From Synergistaceae bacterium (GTDB taxonomy: Bacteria > Synergistota > Synergistia > Synergistales > Aminobacteriaceae): 21,014 nt of DNA. Shown piece by piece: positions 1 to 6,579 of this stretch (position 1 is the first letter of the stretch; the number at the start of each line of letters is the position of its first letter). The DNA lies in contig WRNQ01000012.1 in NCBI GenBank assembly GCA_009776565.1, positions 1 through 21,014 of the forward strand, in the 5' to 3' direction. A program made the translations under genes and the position numbers. The notes beneath the pieces were generated by a model, which saw nothing but the letters and a program-made list of their open reading frames with translations, ran no database searches and was not told the origin of the DNA.

Positions 1-204
1 CAATCCCATAAGCCCAAGGGGGCATCTATAATTATTTCTTCTCATTTGGTAACGGATGTGGAAGGCATGCTTGACTATGTCTATTTCCTCTCCAATGGCA
101 AGGTTGTATACCATGGGGTATGTAGCGACATACAAGGACAACAAACCAACCATACATTGGAGCAAAAGTATTTGGAGGTGTTTTTAAATGAAGGCGATTA
201 TTAA
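1..204 (+). CDS. ABC transporter ATP-binding protein, C-terminal end (partial)
   Basis: This is the last 67 codons of a gene that begins before the window. The frame reads KPKGASIIISSHLVTDVEG followed by a segment ending LSNGKVVYHG. The beta strand leading into S-S-H is the H-loop (switch histidine) region of ABC nucleotide-binding domains, and the YFLSNGKVV stretch is the usual strand and turn that follows it. The protein would hydrolyse ATP on the cytoplasmic face to drive a transporter. Its stop lies 17 bases inside the next gene, a permease, so the two are probably translationally coupled and form one transporter. The Walker A, Q-loop and signature motifs lie outside the window and the substrate cannot be told. 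The family call is fairly safe; the role is not. Confidence 0.75.
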   Translation, partial: QSHKPKGASIIISSHLVTDVEGMLDYVYFLSNGKVVYHGVCSDIQGQQTNHTLEQKYLEVFLNEGDY

Positions 205-916
205 GCATTCTTTTCTTGCCGGCGCTCGCGTTCGAGGGCCAGTATTTATAGTAGTTTGTTTGATGAATATAGTAAATGGCGTTTTTATGTCATTAGACCT
301 CCTGACGGTTGATGTACATTCCATGACAGTTAAACTGGGAGTGGCTGCTATTTTTGTTATACTGGTCGTAAATATTACAGATGACATTGCAGTAGTAAAA
401 CGCATGGTCATCGCTCCGAACGCATATCTTTACGCGTTAATACCAATCTCCAGAGCGAAAATGCTATTTGCTGGTATTGTTTACATATTGATTATTAATA
501 CCATTACAATGACTGCAGTTGTTGTTCAAGTAATTTGGTTATATAACAGAATGTTCAGCATACAATGGTTTTTTGAAATTCTCGCCAACATTACGGCACT
601 ATATCTCTCCCTATATTTAATGTTAGTTCTTATTATCCTGTTCAATCTGGCGTTTTGGAGGTCGATATATAACAGAAGAGGTTACCCGGCAAGGGCGCAG
701 GCTATTATTTCTACTTGTACGGGTATTGTTTTGCACTTGACACTATCATATTTTGTCATGTCGCAGTTTGGAGTTATGGATGATTTGGCTGGCAACATTA
801 TCGACGCGACTTTAGGGTCGCCGGCGAACACGATATATGTCATTTTGACGCTCCTACAATGCGCAGTTCTATTTATATTAATCTCGATGCTTCTTGAAAA
901 AAAAGTCGATATATGA
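188..916 (+). CDS. Multi-spanning membrane protein, probable ABC-2-type permease
   Basis: This 242-residue protein has about six hydrophobic helices, at roughly residues 18-36, 48-66, 92-118, 131-155, 171-192 and 215-236. They are separated by short charged loops such as DDIAVVKRM and RSIYNRRGYPARAQ. There is no cleavable signal peptide. GGAGG at 174-178 sits 9 bases before the ATG, and the gene overlaps the end of the upstream ABC ATPase by 17 bases. The size, the helix count and the coupling to an ATPase gene make it the likely membrane subunit of a two-component ABC transporter. I recognise no specific family motif, so an exporter of peptides, antibiotics or lipids cannot be told apart. 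Confidence 0.65.
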   Translation: MKAIIKHSFLAGARVRGPVFIVVCLMNIVNGVFMSLDLLTVDVHSMTVKLGVAAIFVILVVNITDDIAVVKRMVIAPNAYLYALIPISRAKMLFAGIVYILIINTITMTAVVVQVIWLYNRMFSIQWFFEILANITALYLSLYLMLVLIILFNLAFWRSIYNRRGYPARAQAIISTCTGIVLHLTLSYFVMSQFGVMDDLAGNIIDATLGSPANTIYVILTLLQCAVLFILISMLLEKKVDI

Positions 917-932
917 GTAAGGGAGTACAGCA

Positions 933-1169
933 ATGATTCTTTGTGTAAAGTATCTATTTTTAAAAAACACTCACACAAATAAATATGAAAGATTAAACTA
1001 TTTCGACGAAACAACTGCGAAAATCGGTTTGGTGGGCGACTATATTTTATCTATGACAAACCTGAATAGAACAGCTTTTGGTATGTACATAATTATTGTT
1101 ATAGTTTTATTGCTTTGTATAAGCTTTGTCTTGTTTGTCCTGTTCAGAAAAAAATACTGGTTTTGGTGA
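933..1169 (+). CDS. Small single-helix membrane protein
   Basis: This 78-residue protein has a polar N-terminal half and one strong hydrophobic helix at about residues 50-72, followed by the basic aromatic end FRKKYWFW. An AAGGGAG ribosome binding site at 919-925 precedes the ATG. It starts 16 bases after the permease gene, so it is probably in the same operon. It could be a small accessory subunit. It could also be the surviving C-terminal end of a second permease, since many ABC-2 permeases end in a helix followed by a short basic tail. No terminator is visible between it and the promoter of the next operon. Function unknown. Confidence 0.5.
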   Translation: MILCVKYLFLKNTHTNKYERLNYFDETTAKIGLVGDYILSMTNLNRTAFGMYIIIVIVLLLCISFVLFVLFRKKYWFW

Positions 1170-1291
1170 ATTCATGCTACTATTTCGGCAAAGTGCTTCC
1201 CCTGTGGTGTTCGACAATACGAATAAAGTTGAAAACGCAGATGTTAGTTTTCTAATCAAAGCAATGCATACCTGTGATTTTTGGATCTAGG

Positions 1292-1320
1292 TTGACATTT
1301 GTGGATGCTTTGTGTATGCT
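1292..1320 (+). promoter_or_regulatory. Sigma-A-type promoter of the toxin-antitoxin operon
   Basis: A perfect -35 hexamer TTGACA (1292-1297) is followed after 17 bases by TATGCT (1315-1320). The expected transcription start, about 1326-1328, falls almost on the GGAGG at 1327-1331. The leader would therefore be only about 13 bases long. RelB/DinJ-type antitoxins commonly repress their own promoter, so an operator probably overlaps this site, but I could not pick out a clear palindrome. Confidence 0.55.
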
Positions 1321-1339
1321 GTTGTTGGAGGTGATTATA

Positions 1340-1660
1340 ATGCCAAATACACGTTCAAGCGGTATGCACATACGGGTCAATCCTGAGATTAAAAAAAAAG
1401 TCGAGCCAATCCTTGCCTCGATTGGCTTATCCTTTAGCGATGTTTTTAATCTCACGCTAAACCAAATTTACCTAAAGCGCAGAATCCCATTTGAATTATC
1501 CTCCATACAGCTAACCGAAAACGGATACACGCCAGAATTTGAAGCGGAAATTCACCGAGATATTGAAGAAGCCCATGCCGCCGTTGCTAATGGTGCAGTA
1601 ACTTACAAAAGCGCGGTTGAACTTCGCGCGTCGCTAGACGCGGAAGACGACCATGAATGA
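1340..1660 (+). CDS. RelB/DinJ-family antitoxin
   Basis: This 106-residue protein begins MPNTRSSGMHIRVNPEIKKK. That is the ribbon-helix-helix N terminus of RelB/DinJ antitoxins: a short beta strand (MHIRV) and then a helix, followed by LGLSFSDVFNLTL-like packing that here reads IGLSFSDVFNLTLNQIYLKR. The acidic C-terminal half (residues about 60-106) is the part that normally wraps and blocks the toxin. The ATG at 1340 was chosen because GGAGGTG at 1327-1333 lies directly before it; an upstream in-frame ATG at 1274 lies before the promoter and has no ribosome binding site. It overlaps the toxin gene by 8 bases. It should bind DNA at its own promoter and neutralise the YafQ-like toxin. Confidence in the family is high because of the paired toxin. 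Confidence 0.85.
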   Translation: MPNTRSSGMHIRVNPEIKKKVEPILASIGLSFSDVFNLTLNQIYLKRRIPFELSSIQLTENGYTPEFEAEIHRDIEEAHAAVANGAVTYKSAVELRASLDAEDDHE

Positions 1661-1952
1661 GGATATTGTGTACTCCATTTTTCCATCGACAAAGTACAAA
1701 CAGACACGCAAGCTCGCCAAAAAACAGGGGTTGGACATGGACTTGCTCGATTGGGCTATCGACCAGTTAGCGCGAGATATTCCTTTACCTACAAATTGGA
1801 AAGACCATCAGCTAAAAGGCATCATGAAAGATTTACGCGAGTGTCATATTGGTGGGACGGGCGACTGGTTGCTTGTGTACGAGAAACGGCAGACAGATAT
1901 GGTTCTATATCTTGTCAGCACGGGCAGCCACGCTAATGTGCTCGGGTTGTAA
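1653..1952 (+). CDS. YafQ-family (RelE superfamily) mRNA interferase toxin
   Basis: This 99-residue protein keeps the YafQ pattern in order: PTNWKDHQLKG, then RECHI, then GDWLLVYE, then STGSHANVLGL at the C terminus. In E. coli YafQ the catalytic residues are two histidines, an Asp-Trp pair, a late histidine and a final Phe. Here the His of KDHQL, the His of ECHI, the DW of GDWLL and the His of GSHAN are all present, while the terminal Phe appears to be Leu. Members of this family cleave mRNA on the ribosome and arrest growth until the antitoxin is restored. The ATG overlaps the antitoxin gene by 8 bases, as expected for coupled expression. The gene ends directly at a strong hairpin. It looks intact. 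Confidence 0.85.
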   Translation: MNEDIVYSIFPSTKYKQTRKLAKKQGLDMDLLDWAIDQLARDIPLPTNWKDHQLKGIMKDLRECHIGGTGDWLLVYEKRQTDMVLYLVSTGSHANVLGL

Positions 1953-1995
1953 AATTTATCCACCCCCACTTATAGATGTGGGGGGTAGATAAATT
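1953..1995. terminator. Hairpin terminator after the toxin-antitoxin operon
   Basis: Arms 1953-1968 (AATTTATCCACCCCCA) and 1979-1995 pair almost perfectly around a 10-base loop, with a C/G-rich top and an A/T base. The symmetric A+T flanks would let it act on both strands. It also marks the left edge of the duplicated immunity-gene fragment, which begins within its right arm. Confidence 0.7.
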
Positions 1996-2198
1996 ACAAA
2001 AGATTAATCGTTTTTACATTTACTGGTATAATCCCAACTTATGAAGCTCAAATCCACAATATCTAATGTGGGCTTTATTATACTTACAAGATTATACCCG
2101 TATGGATCAATTATCGTTTCTGGTGAAAATATATCTATCAGTTTTTGTATATCATCATTCGAAAAATCGAAAAGCCTGAAATTCTCCGGATGAGCTTT
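1992..2198 (-). pseudogene. 3' fragment of a paralogue of the putative immunity gene at 20200-20832
   Basis: These 207 bases align without gaps to 20188-20394, with about 14 mismatches counted by eye (about 93% identity). On the minus strand the frame stays open to TAA at 2004-2006 and encodes about 65 C-terminal residues, for example KAHPENFRLFDFSNDD and an end of SWDYTSKCKND where the full gene has SWHYTNKCKND. Many differences change the amino acid, so this is a diverged family member rather than a fresh copy. The 5' two-thirds are missing: the homology stops abruptly at 2198, where plus-strand lipase-gene sequence begins. Not expected to be functional. Confidence 0.85.
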
Positions 2199-2278
2199 TT
2201 TTAGATTTTCTTGGAGAGAGCAACAGCAACTCGTTATGGACCTGGGATTTAGATAATCCTCAAGATGTGCGGAGCTTT
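2199..2278 (+). pseudogene. Lipase-toxin gene fragment, piece 1 (copy of 8001-8079)
   Basis: About 80 bases match 8001-8079 of the lipase-like toxin gene, with one extra T in the run near 2206-2210 and two substitutions seen. They cover the codons around LGESNSNS and TWDLDNPQDVRSF. The extra T shifts the frame, so this is not coding. It joins directly to a second piece of the same gene that lies almost 1 kb further along in the intact copy. Confidence 0.85.
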
Positions 2279-2446
2279 GCGGAGAAAAATGTATGTATAG
2301 TGATTATCTAACCGCAGAAATGTATTGGAAGATTTCTGAAACCACACAATTTCCCAAAGACAAGAGAGCAGATATATTTCTTGACCCGCCGCAGTCATCA
2401 CTTGTTGGGATAGACACAAAATATCATTCATTTACAGAGCTACAGG
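2279..2446 (+). pseudogene. Lipase-toxin gene fragment, piece 2 (copy of 9047-9214)
   Basis: These 168 bases match 9047-9214 without gaps and with about five substitutions. They encode the segment from MYSDYLTAEMYWK to the FTELQ region that links the middle part of the lipase protein to its C-terminal helical domain. The homology ends at 2446, where IS21-type sequence begins. The long open frame that runs on from here (2293-2943) is a chance fusion into the insertion-sequence end and not a gene. Confidence 0.85.
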
Positions 2447-2598
2447 CAGAATGTCAGCTCCGCATCGTGGCATCGCTTCTGAATTTCGCATACTGTCGTC
2501 TTGCCGCAATTGACGCTGGTGGCAATCGCTCGTTGCGAGAGTCCCATCTCGCACATTCGCATTATTTCCAAGATATTCACGGTTTCATCGCACCTCAT
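2447..2598 (-). pseudogene. istA-like transposase, N-terminal fragment
   Basis: GGAGGAG followed by six or seven A residues precedes the ATG at 2596-2598. The first roughly 50 residues start MRCDETVNILEIMRMCEMG and continue with LSQRAIATSVNCGKTTV. This is the N-terminal helix-turn-helix of IS21 IstA proteins (ILEILR..GLSQREIAR). The reading frame then runs into lipase-gene sequence at 2446 and stops. An upstream in-frame ATG at 2634 lacks a ribosome binding site. Confidence 0.65.
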
Positions 2599-2673
2599 TT
2601 TTTTCTCCTCCGTACAACTGCCAAGATTTACCAATTATACAGCAGGATTATATTTTTGAGATGCCGGCCTTCC

Positions 2674-2810
2674 TGTCCGGATGTCGTGCGAATCCGTGGT
2701 CGGGTATATGCGAAACTCTGGTCGGATGTCATCGGATTCAGTGGTCGGATGTCATCGGACTCGGTGGTCGGGTGTTATGCGAAACCGTGGTCGTGTGTCG
2801 CGCGAATACC
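2674..2810. repeat. Six tandem 22-23 bp repeats in the IS21-like end
   Basis: Units start at 2674, 2697, 2719, 2742, 2765 and 2788. The consensus is about TGGTCGGATGTCATGCGAA followed by a variable 4-5 bases; units 3 and 4 are the closest pair. There are no spacers between units, so this is not a CRISPR array. The position upstream of an istA start fits transposase binding sites. Confidence 0.75.
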
Positions 2811-2832
2811 CAGTTTGCGCAAACTCTGCACA

Positions 2833-3093
2833 GACAAATACCGTAAAAGCAATAAATATTGCTGTTCTAATTATTACAATAATCGTTTTAATTATTACAT
2901 GTTTGAAAATACTCTAATTCTTTATAATAGCTTTTTTATATAGATGAAGGTAAAAGAGATTCCATAATTTATATAAAGTTCTCAATACGTAGCGCAATGA
3001 AGCAACCTATGAATATTCTTTAGGATGCATTATCGCGGAAGAATCACAAAAACAAGAACCCGAAATAGAGGCGAAAAAAAGGTGTGATTTTAA
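2833..3093. other. Gene-free, A+T-rich stretch
   Basis: I found no convincing gene. A short plus-strand open stretch from about 2988 to a TAA at 3109-3111, containing AEESQKQEPEIEAKK, has no start signal. It may be debris of the gene in front of the C39 exporter remnant. The rest is A+T-rich sequence without clear hairpins. Confidence 0.4.
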
Positions 3094-3321
3094 ATTAGGT
3101 ACACTTTTGTAAAGCAATTTGATGTAACAGACTGTGCTGCGGCATGTTTAGCCATGATATGCCTGCATTACAAAAAGGAAACCACAATTTCCATGTTAAG
3201 GGATAAAATGGGAACCGATTTAAAGGGAACCAATAATGATGGGGTATTTCACTCATATTTACAGATTGCCAATGAAGTTTTTTGCCACAAGAAAAACAGG
3301 CGCCATATACGAGAAAACGTT
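3094..3321 (+). pseudogene. Collapsed C39-peptidase ABC exporter (bacteriocin-type processing transporter)
   Basis: From 3094 a frame reads TFVKQFDVTDCAAACLAMIC and then LHYKKETTISMLRDKMGTDL. This is the N terminus of a C39 peptidase, including the catalytic Cys of the DCxAAC motif. At about 3235 the similarity jumps frame and position to GYFTHIYRLPMKFFATRKTGA, a typical cytoplasmic-loop and helix segment (LP..FF..RKTGEI) from the transmembrane domain of the same exporter family. A large deletion has therefore fused the peptidase start to the middle of the membrane domain. There is no start codon and no ATPase domain. Intact members cleave GG-type leaders and export the peptide. Confidence 0.7.
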
Positions 3322-3330
3322 AAAACTGAC

Positions 3331-3567
3331 TAATGTCATTAGTACTGAATTATCCGCTGATATGATTGAAAACATGGGAATCATGGCGGAAAAAATGGAT
3401 AATTATATAAAATCAAAAGGCGTTCAGCCCATCGGGCCACACAACCAACATGCAAGTATTAGTGGAAATAGTGCTGAAGAAATAAATTATACGTTTAGTT
3501 TAATCCGGCAAACGTCAGACTTCATAAACCATACTGAAAGGCCATACAAGACGGAGTCAATTAAGAG
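3331..3567 (+). pseudogene. Possible GyrI-like/effector-binding-domain fragment
   Basis: In the frame that follows the exporter fragment, about 79 residues read LTNVISTELSADM, AEKMDNYIKSKGVQPIGPHN and INHTERPYKTESIKRVP. The pattern of a helix ending in YIKSKGVQPIGP and a later IKRVP resembles the first half of GyrI-like (AraC effector-binding) domains. The second half is absent: the frame enters the BIG2 gene region. The assignment rests on pattern memory only, and it could be unrelated debris. Confidence 0.3.
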
Positions 3568-3576
3568 GGTTCCAAT

Positions 3577-4668
3577 ATGGAGGTTGGAACATCACAGATG
3601 CTCTCCCCTACGGTCCTGCCAATCGGTGCGGCTCCGGACATAAGATATTCGTCTGCGAATCCCAGAATAGCAGAAATCAATGCCTTTGGGAGAGTAACCG
3701 CCATATCAACCGGTATAACGACGATAACAATCTCGGCGGACGGTGTGAGGGCGCAAACAATTGTTACTGTGATTGACGAGACAAAGGTTACAGAAATTGA
3801 TTTGGATTATAAAGAAACAATGCTCGTAGGGACATCACAGGTGATTTTTCCGTCATTGTTGCCGGCTGAAGCGACTGCGGACATCTTTTATTCATCCTCG
3901 GATACAAAAGTCGCTGTAGTCAATATCTTTTGTAGAATAACCGCTTTATCTTCCGGGGAGGCAACAATAACAATAGCGTCAGATACCGTTAAAATGCCAA
4001 TAATTATTACCGTGATAGACGAAATTAAAGCTACGGGAATAGATTTTGATTATAATGACATTATGACAGTTGGTACATCGCAGATTCTATCCCTAACTGT
4101 TTTACCGGCGGAAGCCGTCCCGAAAATTACATATTCATCCGTTGCGCCAGGAATAGCGGAAGTCAACGACTTTGGAAGAACAACCGCCATATCTTCCGGG
4201 ACAACAGCAATCACTATATCGACCGATGATGTGGAAAAGCATATATATGTTGCGACAGAGAGAATTGATGTGGCTGATATCTTTATAACTATGCAACCAT
4301 CAAACGCTTATGAGATTATTCCCTCAGTTCCCTCAGTTTTCCCTGAGAATGCAGATCAAAACATGACATTTATTTCAACGAATGATAATATTGCCAGCGT
4401 TAACGAAAATGGAGTCGTTACAGCTCATTCGCCGGGAAGAGCGTCAATAATTGCCTCGAATTTCGATTCCTCGACGGCAATTACCATTGTAGTAAATGAG
4501 GGTTCGACTTTATCCGACATGAAAGATGAGGCTATTGCGCAGGATCCTCCTCAAGGTAAAAGTAATAGTCATATTCTTGCGTCACAAATTCACGAGGCTC
4601 TCGAAGGTGCAACAATTTCAGTGAATGGTTCAGATTACACGCAATTAAATGCTGACGTCGTTATATAA
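3577..4668 (+). pseudogene. 5'-truncated BIG2 (Ig-like) surface protein
   Basis: The 363 residues contain about four Ig-like group 2 domains of 70-75 residues. Each has the core pattern VGTSQxLxPTVLPxxAxxxIxYSS, then AEINxFGRVTAISxGxTTITI. Domain 1 starts at residue 2, domain 2 near 68, domain 3 near 142 and a diverged domain 4 near 215, followed by a polar tail ending in LNADVVI. Such domains are found on secreted or surface-attached proteins. Here there is no signal peptide, and the frame begins inside the first domain just after a stop at 3562. No sorting motif is seen at the end. The upstream part was probably lost when this region was rearranged. Translation from the ATG at 3577 is possible but has no good ribosome binding site. 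Confidence 0.65.
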
Positions 4669-5188
4669 ACAGCCTAAACATTTTCTCCGAAACCGATAAA
4701 ATAATAAAGGAAATGGTTAAGTAAGAGATGATACTTTTTTTGAAGGATCGAAGAGTGCGGAAGAAGTTGCTGACACATAGCAAAATAGAGTTCAGCTTTA
4801 CTTGAACGAGTAAGCTGTAAAAACGACACCATTCTGGCCAATGGCAAATACGTCCGTCTGAATTATAAAGTCGGCTCTGGGATGAGGTAAAGCTCATGCC
4901 TAAAGAGCGCCGCCGGCATGCGCTGGAACATCCCCAGCACCCAAGCAGATATCATCTGGTGGGAAGGAATTACCCTGCCTAAAAAGGGTATAAAGAGAGA
5001 AAGTGTGAAAGAAGGGCTGTAAGGGCTAAGAAGCTAAAGAAGGGTGCGAAATCTGGCATTTTAGCATAAAAGAGTAGAATATCATCTCTAAATATAATAT
5101 AATTGTAACATGCTAATGCAGGCAAGGATGTCCGTAGAGGCTATAAGACTAAGGAAGATAGTTTTTTTATGCATAAAATGTCTATTCG
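4669..5188. other. Intergenic stretch without a clear gene
   Basis: About 520 bases with only short open frames. One, 4918-5022 on the plus strand, would encode 34 residues starting MRWNIPSTQADIIWWEGITL. A neighbouring frame ends at 4890 with NGKYVRLNYKVGSG, so the two may be pieces of one decayed protein. Neither has a ribosome binding site. A weak inverted repeat CATGCC/GGCATG lies around 4895-4919 without a T run. No RNA gene was recognised. Confidence 0.4.
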
Positions 5189-5217
5189 TTGATAATTAAT
5201 GACTATATATCTACATA
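5189..5217 (+). promoter_or_regulatory. Candidate promoter of the lipoprotein-lipase operon
   Basis: TTGATA (5189-5194) and TACATA (5212-5217) are separated by 17 bases in an A+T-rich region. They lie about 35 bases before the lipoprotein start. The short inverted repeat ATCTA/TAGAT (5209-5220) overlaps the -10 region and could be an operator. The hexamers are only moderate matches. Confidence 0.35.
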
Positions 5218-5251
5218 GATAATAAATATAGAGACTCCGGAGAGGGCAAAA

Positions 5252-6577
5252 ATGATAAAAAAGTATGGGTGGCTGAAAATACTCCTTATAGCGCAGAGCT
5301 TTGTACTACTGTTTAATTTGGTGAGCTGCGATGATGATAATAATTATAATCAGAGAGGTGAGAAAATGACTGATAGTAATATGATAACCGAAACTGAAAA
5401 GCCTGTCGTGGTAGCTTCAATAACCAACAAAGAGTTTAACGAACTGGCGCTGGAATACCTTCGGGAGAAGTATGGAGAAGAGTTTCAGCTTTCAGACGAA
5501 AGGCTACGCACGGGAAAGTCTTCTGAATATAAAGAAGAATGGGAGAATCAAAAGACAGTAGACTATACAGTTCTTTATTGTTCAGTTAATCAACCGAAGT
5601 ATGAGTTTTATGTACATTTTGCGGCGCCCGGTTTTAATTTACGCCCGCGTGACGGCAGGAACTACGCTTTAATGACGCAAAAGCTGGAAGATGAACTAAG
5701 CGAGCTTACAAAAGGGTTTTGGGATGAATACACTTTAGACTGTGCTTTTCGTAATTATTATGGCAGTTATTATTTACATAAGGATTTGGAAGAAGAGGCG
5801 GAGTTTTTTGATCTGCTGGACATAGAATATCCGAGTGACGCCACAGTTACTCAATTTATGAATGATTATCCTACGCGCGCCGTGATCATGCTGTATATAA
5901 AGGGCAATGCCGGACGCAGTATTGACAGGGATTCCGAGCGTGAAAAAATTCAGGTCATAGTAGATGAAATATTTGAAAAGAACTATCGCGGTCAGTTTGG
6001 GGTTTACTATATGTTTCCAGACACATATGAGCAGTTTTTTACCGAAGGAAAAGGCGTCGGAACAATCTGGGACGCCATAGGCGTATATGAACATGTAATG
6101 ATTAATACGCAGTTTATAGGGGATGGGGAAGAGATGAAACTGCCTAATGCGTCGAGGATCATAGATGATAATGGAAATGAAGTCTTTGGGTTCTCCATGT
6201 ATGAAAACAGGCTGAATGACTTTTTATCTTTTCTGATAACGAACTATGATATGCCAAGTAAAGGGGCGGAGAACTGTGAGTTTTTGGTTGAAGAAATGCC
6301 TGCAAAGCTTTTGGATACTTATTTGGATTCCGATTATGAATTAATCTCCGGGCCGTTCACCTTTTCGGGCAGTGCTGTTGAATCATATATATTAGTTGAT
6401 GTAGAGCAACTAGGTGTATCCGCGGATGATATTTTGATCGTGAAGCGCGAAGGCGGATGGGAAGATTCGTGGATTGTTGATCATATAGTGCCTACAATTT
6501 TCAGAGTATTGCCTGACGGCAAGATAATGTTTTATCATCAGCTTGACTTTGCAATAGCAAAGAAAGGAAGCAGATAA
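5252..6577 (+). CDS. Lipoprotein, candidate immunity protein of the lipase toxin
   Basis: This 441-residue protein starts with a lysine-containing N terminus and a hydrophobic core, and ends its signal in the lipobox L-V-S-C (Cys26). It should therefore be a membrane-anchored lipoprotein facing outward. A GGAGAGG sequence at 5239-5245 precedes the ATG. The remainder is acidic and soluble, and I recognise no known domain. Its stop lies two bases before the ATG of the lipase gene, so the two are co-translated. In S. aureus the T7SS lipase toxin TslA is neutralised by a lipoprotein, which suggests the same job here; this is inference from context. A second in-frame ATG (codon 39, 5366) carries its own AGAGGTGAG and could give a form without the signal peptide. 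Other options are a secretion accessory or receptor. Confidence 0.8.
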   Translation: MIKKYGWLKILLIAQSFVLLFNLVSCDDDNNYNQRGEKMTDSNMITETEKPVVVASITNKEFNELALEYLREKYGEEFQLSDERLRTGKSSEYKEEWENQKTVDYTVLYCSVNQPKYEFYVHFAAPGFNLRPRDGRNYALMTQKLEDELSELTKGFWDEYTLDCAFRNYYGSYYLHKDLEEEAEFFDLLDIEYPSDATVTQFMNDYPTRAVIMLYIKGNAGRSIDRDSEREKIQVIVDEIFEKNYRGQFGVYYMFPDTYEQFFTEGKGVGTIWDAIGVYEHVMINTQFIGDGEEMKLPNASRIIDDNGNEVFGFSMYENRLNDFLSFLITNYDMPSKGAENCEFLVEEMPAKLLDTYLDSDYELISGPFTFSGSAVESYILVDVEQLGVSADDILIVKREGGWEDSWIVDHIVPTIFRVLPDGKIMFYHQLDFAIAKKGSR

Positions 6578-6579
6578 TC

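Larger units (their letters stand above)
2447..2832 (-). mobile_element. IS21-family insertion sequence remnant (transposase start plus one end)
   Basis: The minus strand carries the beginning of an istA-like transposase gene (start 2598). Before it lies about 230 bases of element end containing six tandem 22-23 bp repeats. IS21-family ends often carry multiple repeats thought to bind transposase, and IS21 termini usually begin with TGT. On the minus strand a TGTGCAGAGTTTGCGCAAAC stretch starting at 2832 is a reasonable candidate terminus and contains the palindrome TTTGCGCAAA. The rest of istA, all of istB and the other end are missing, so the element is dead. It was probably cut by the same rearrangement that created the toxin-gene mosaic. 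Confidence 0.6.

Noticed and set aside
2674..2810. CRISPR-like regular repeats
   Set aside because: Units are directly adjacent with no spacers and they sit at an IS21-type end.
2293..2943. A 216-codon open frame starting in the lipase-gene fragment
   Set aside because: Its first third is duplicated lipase sequence and the rest is antisense to the IS21 transposase start and its repeats; it is a chance fusion.
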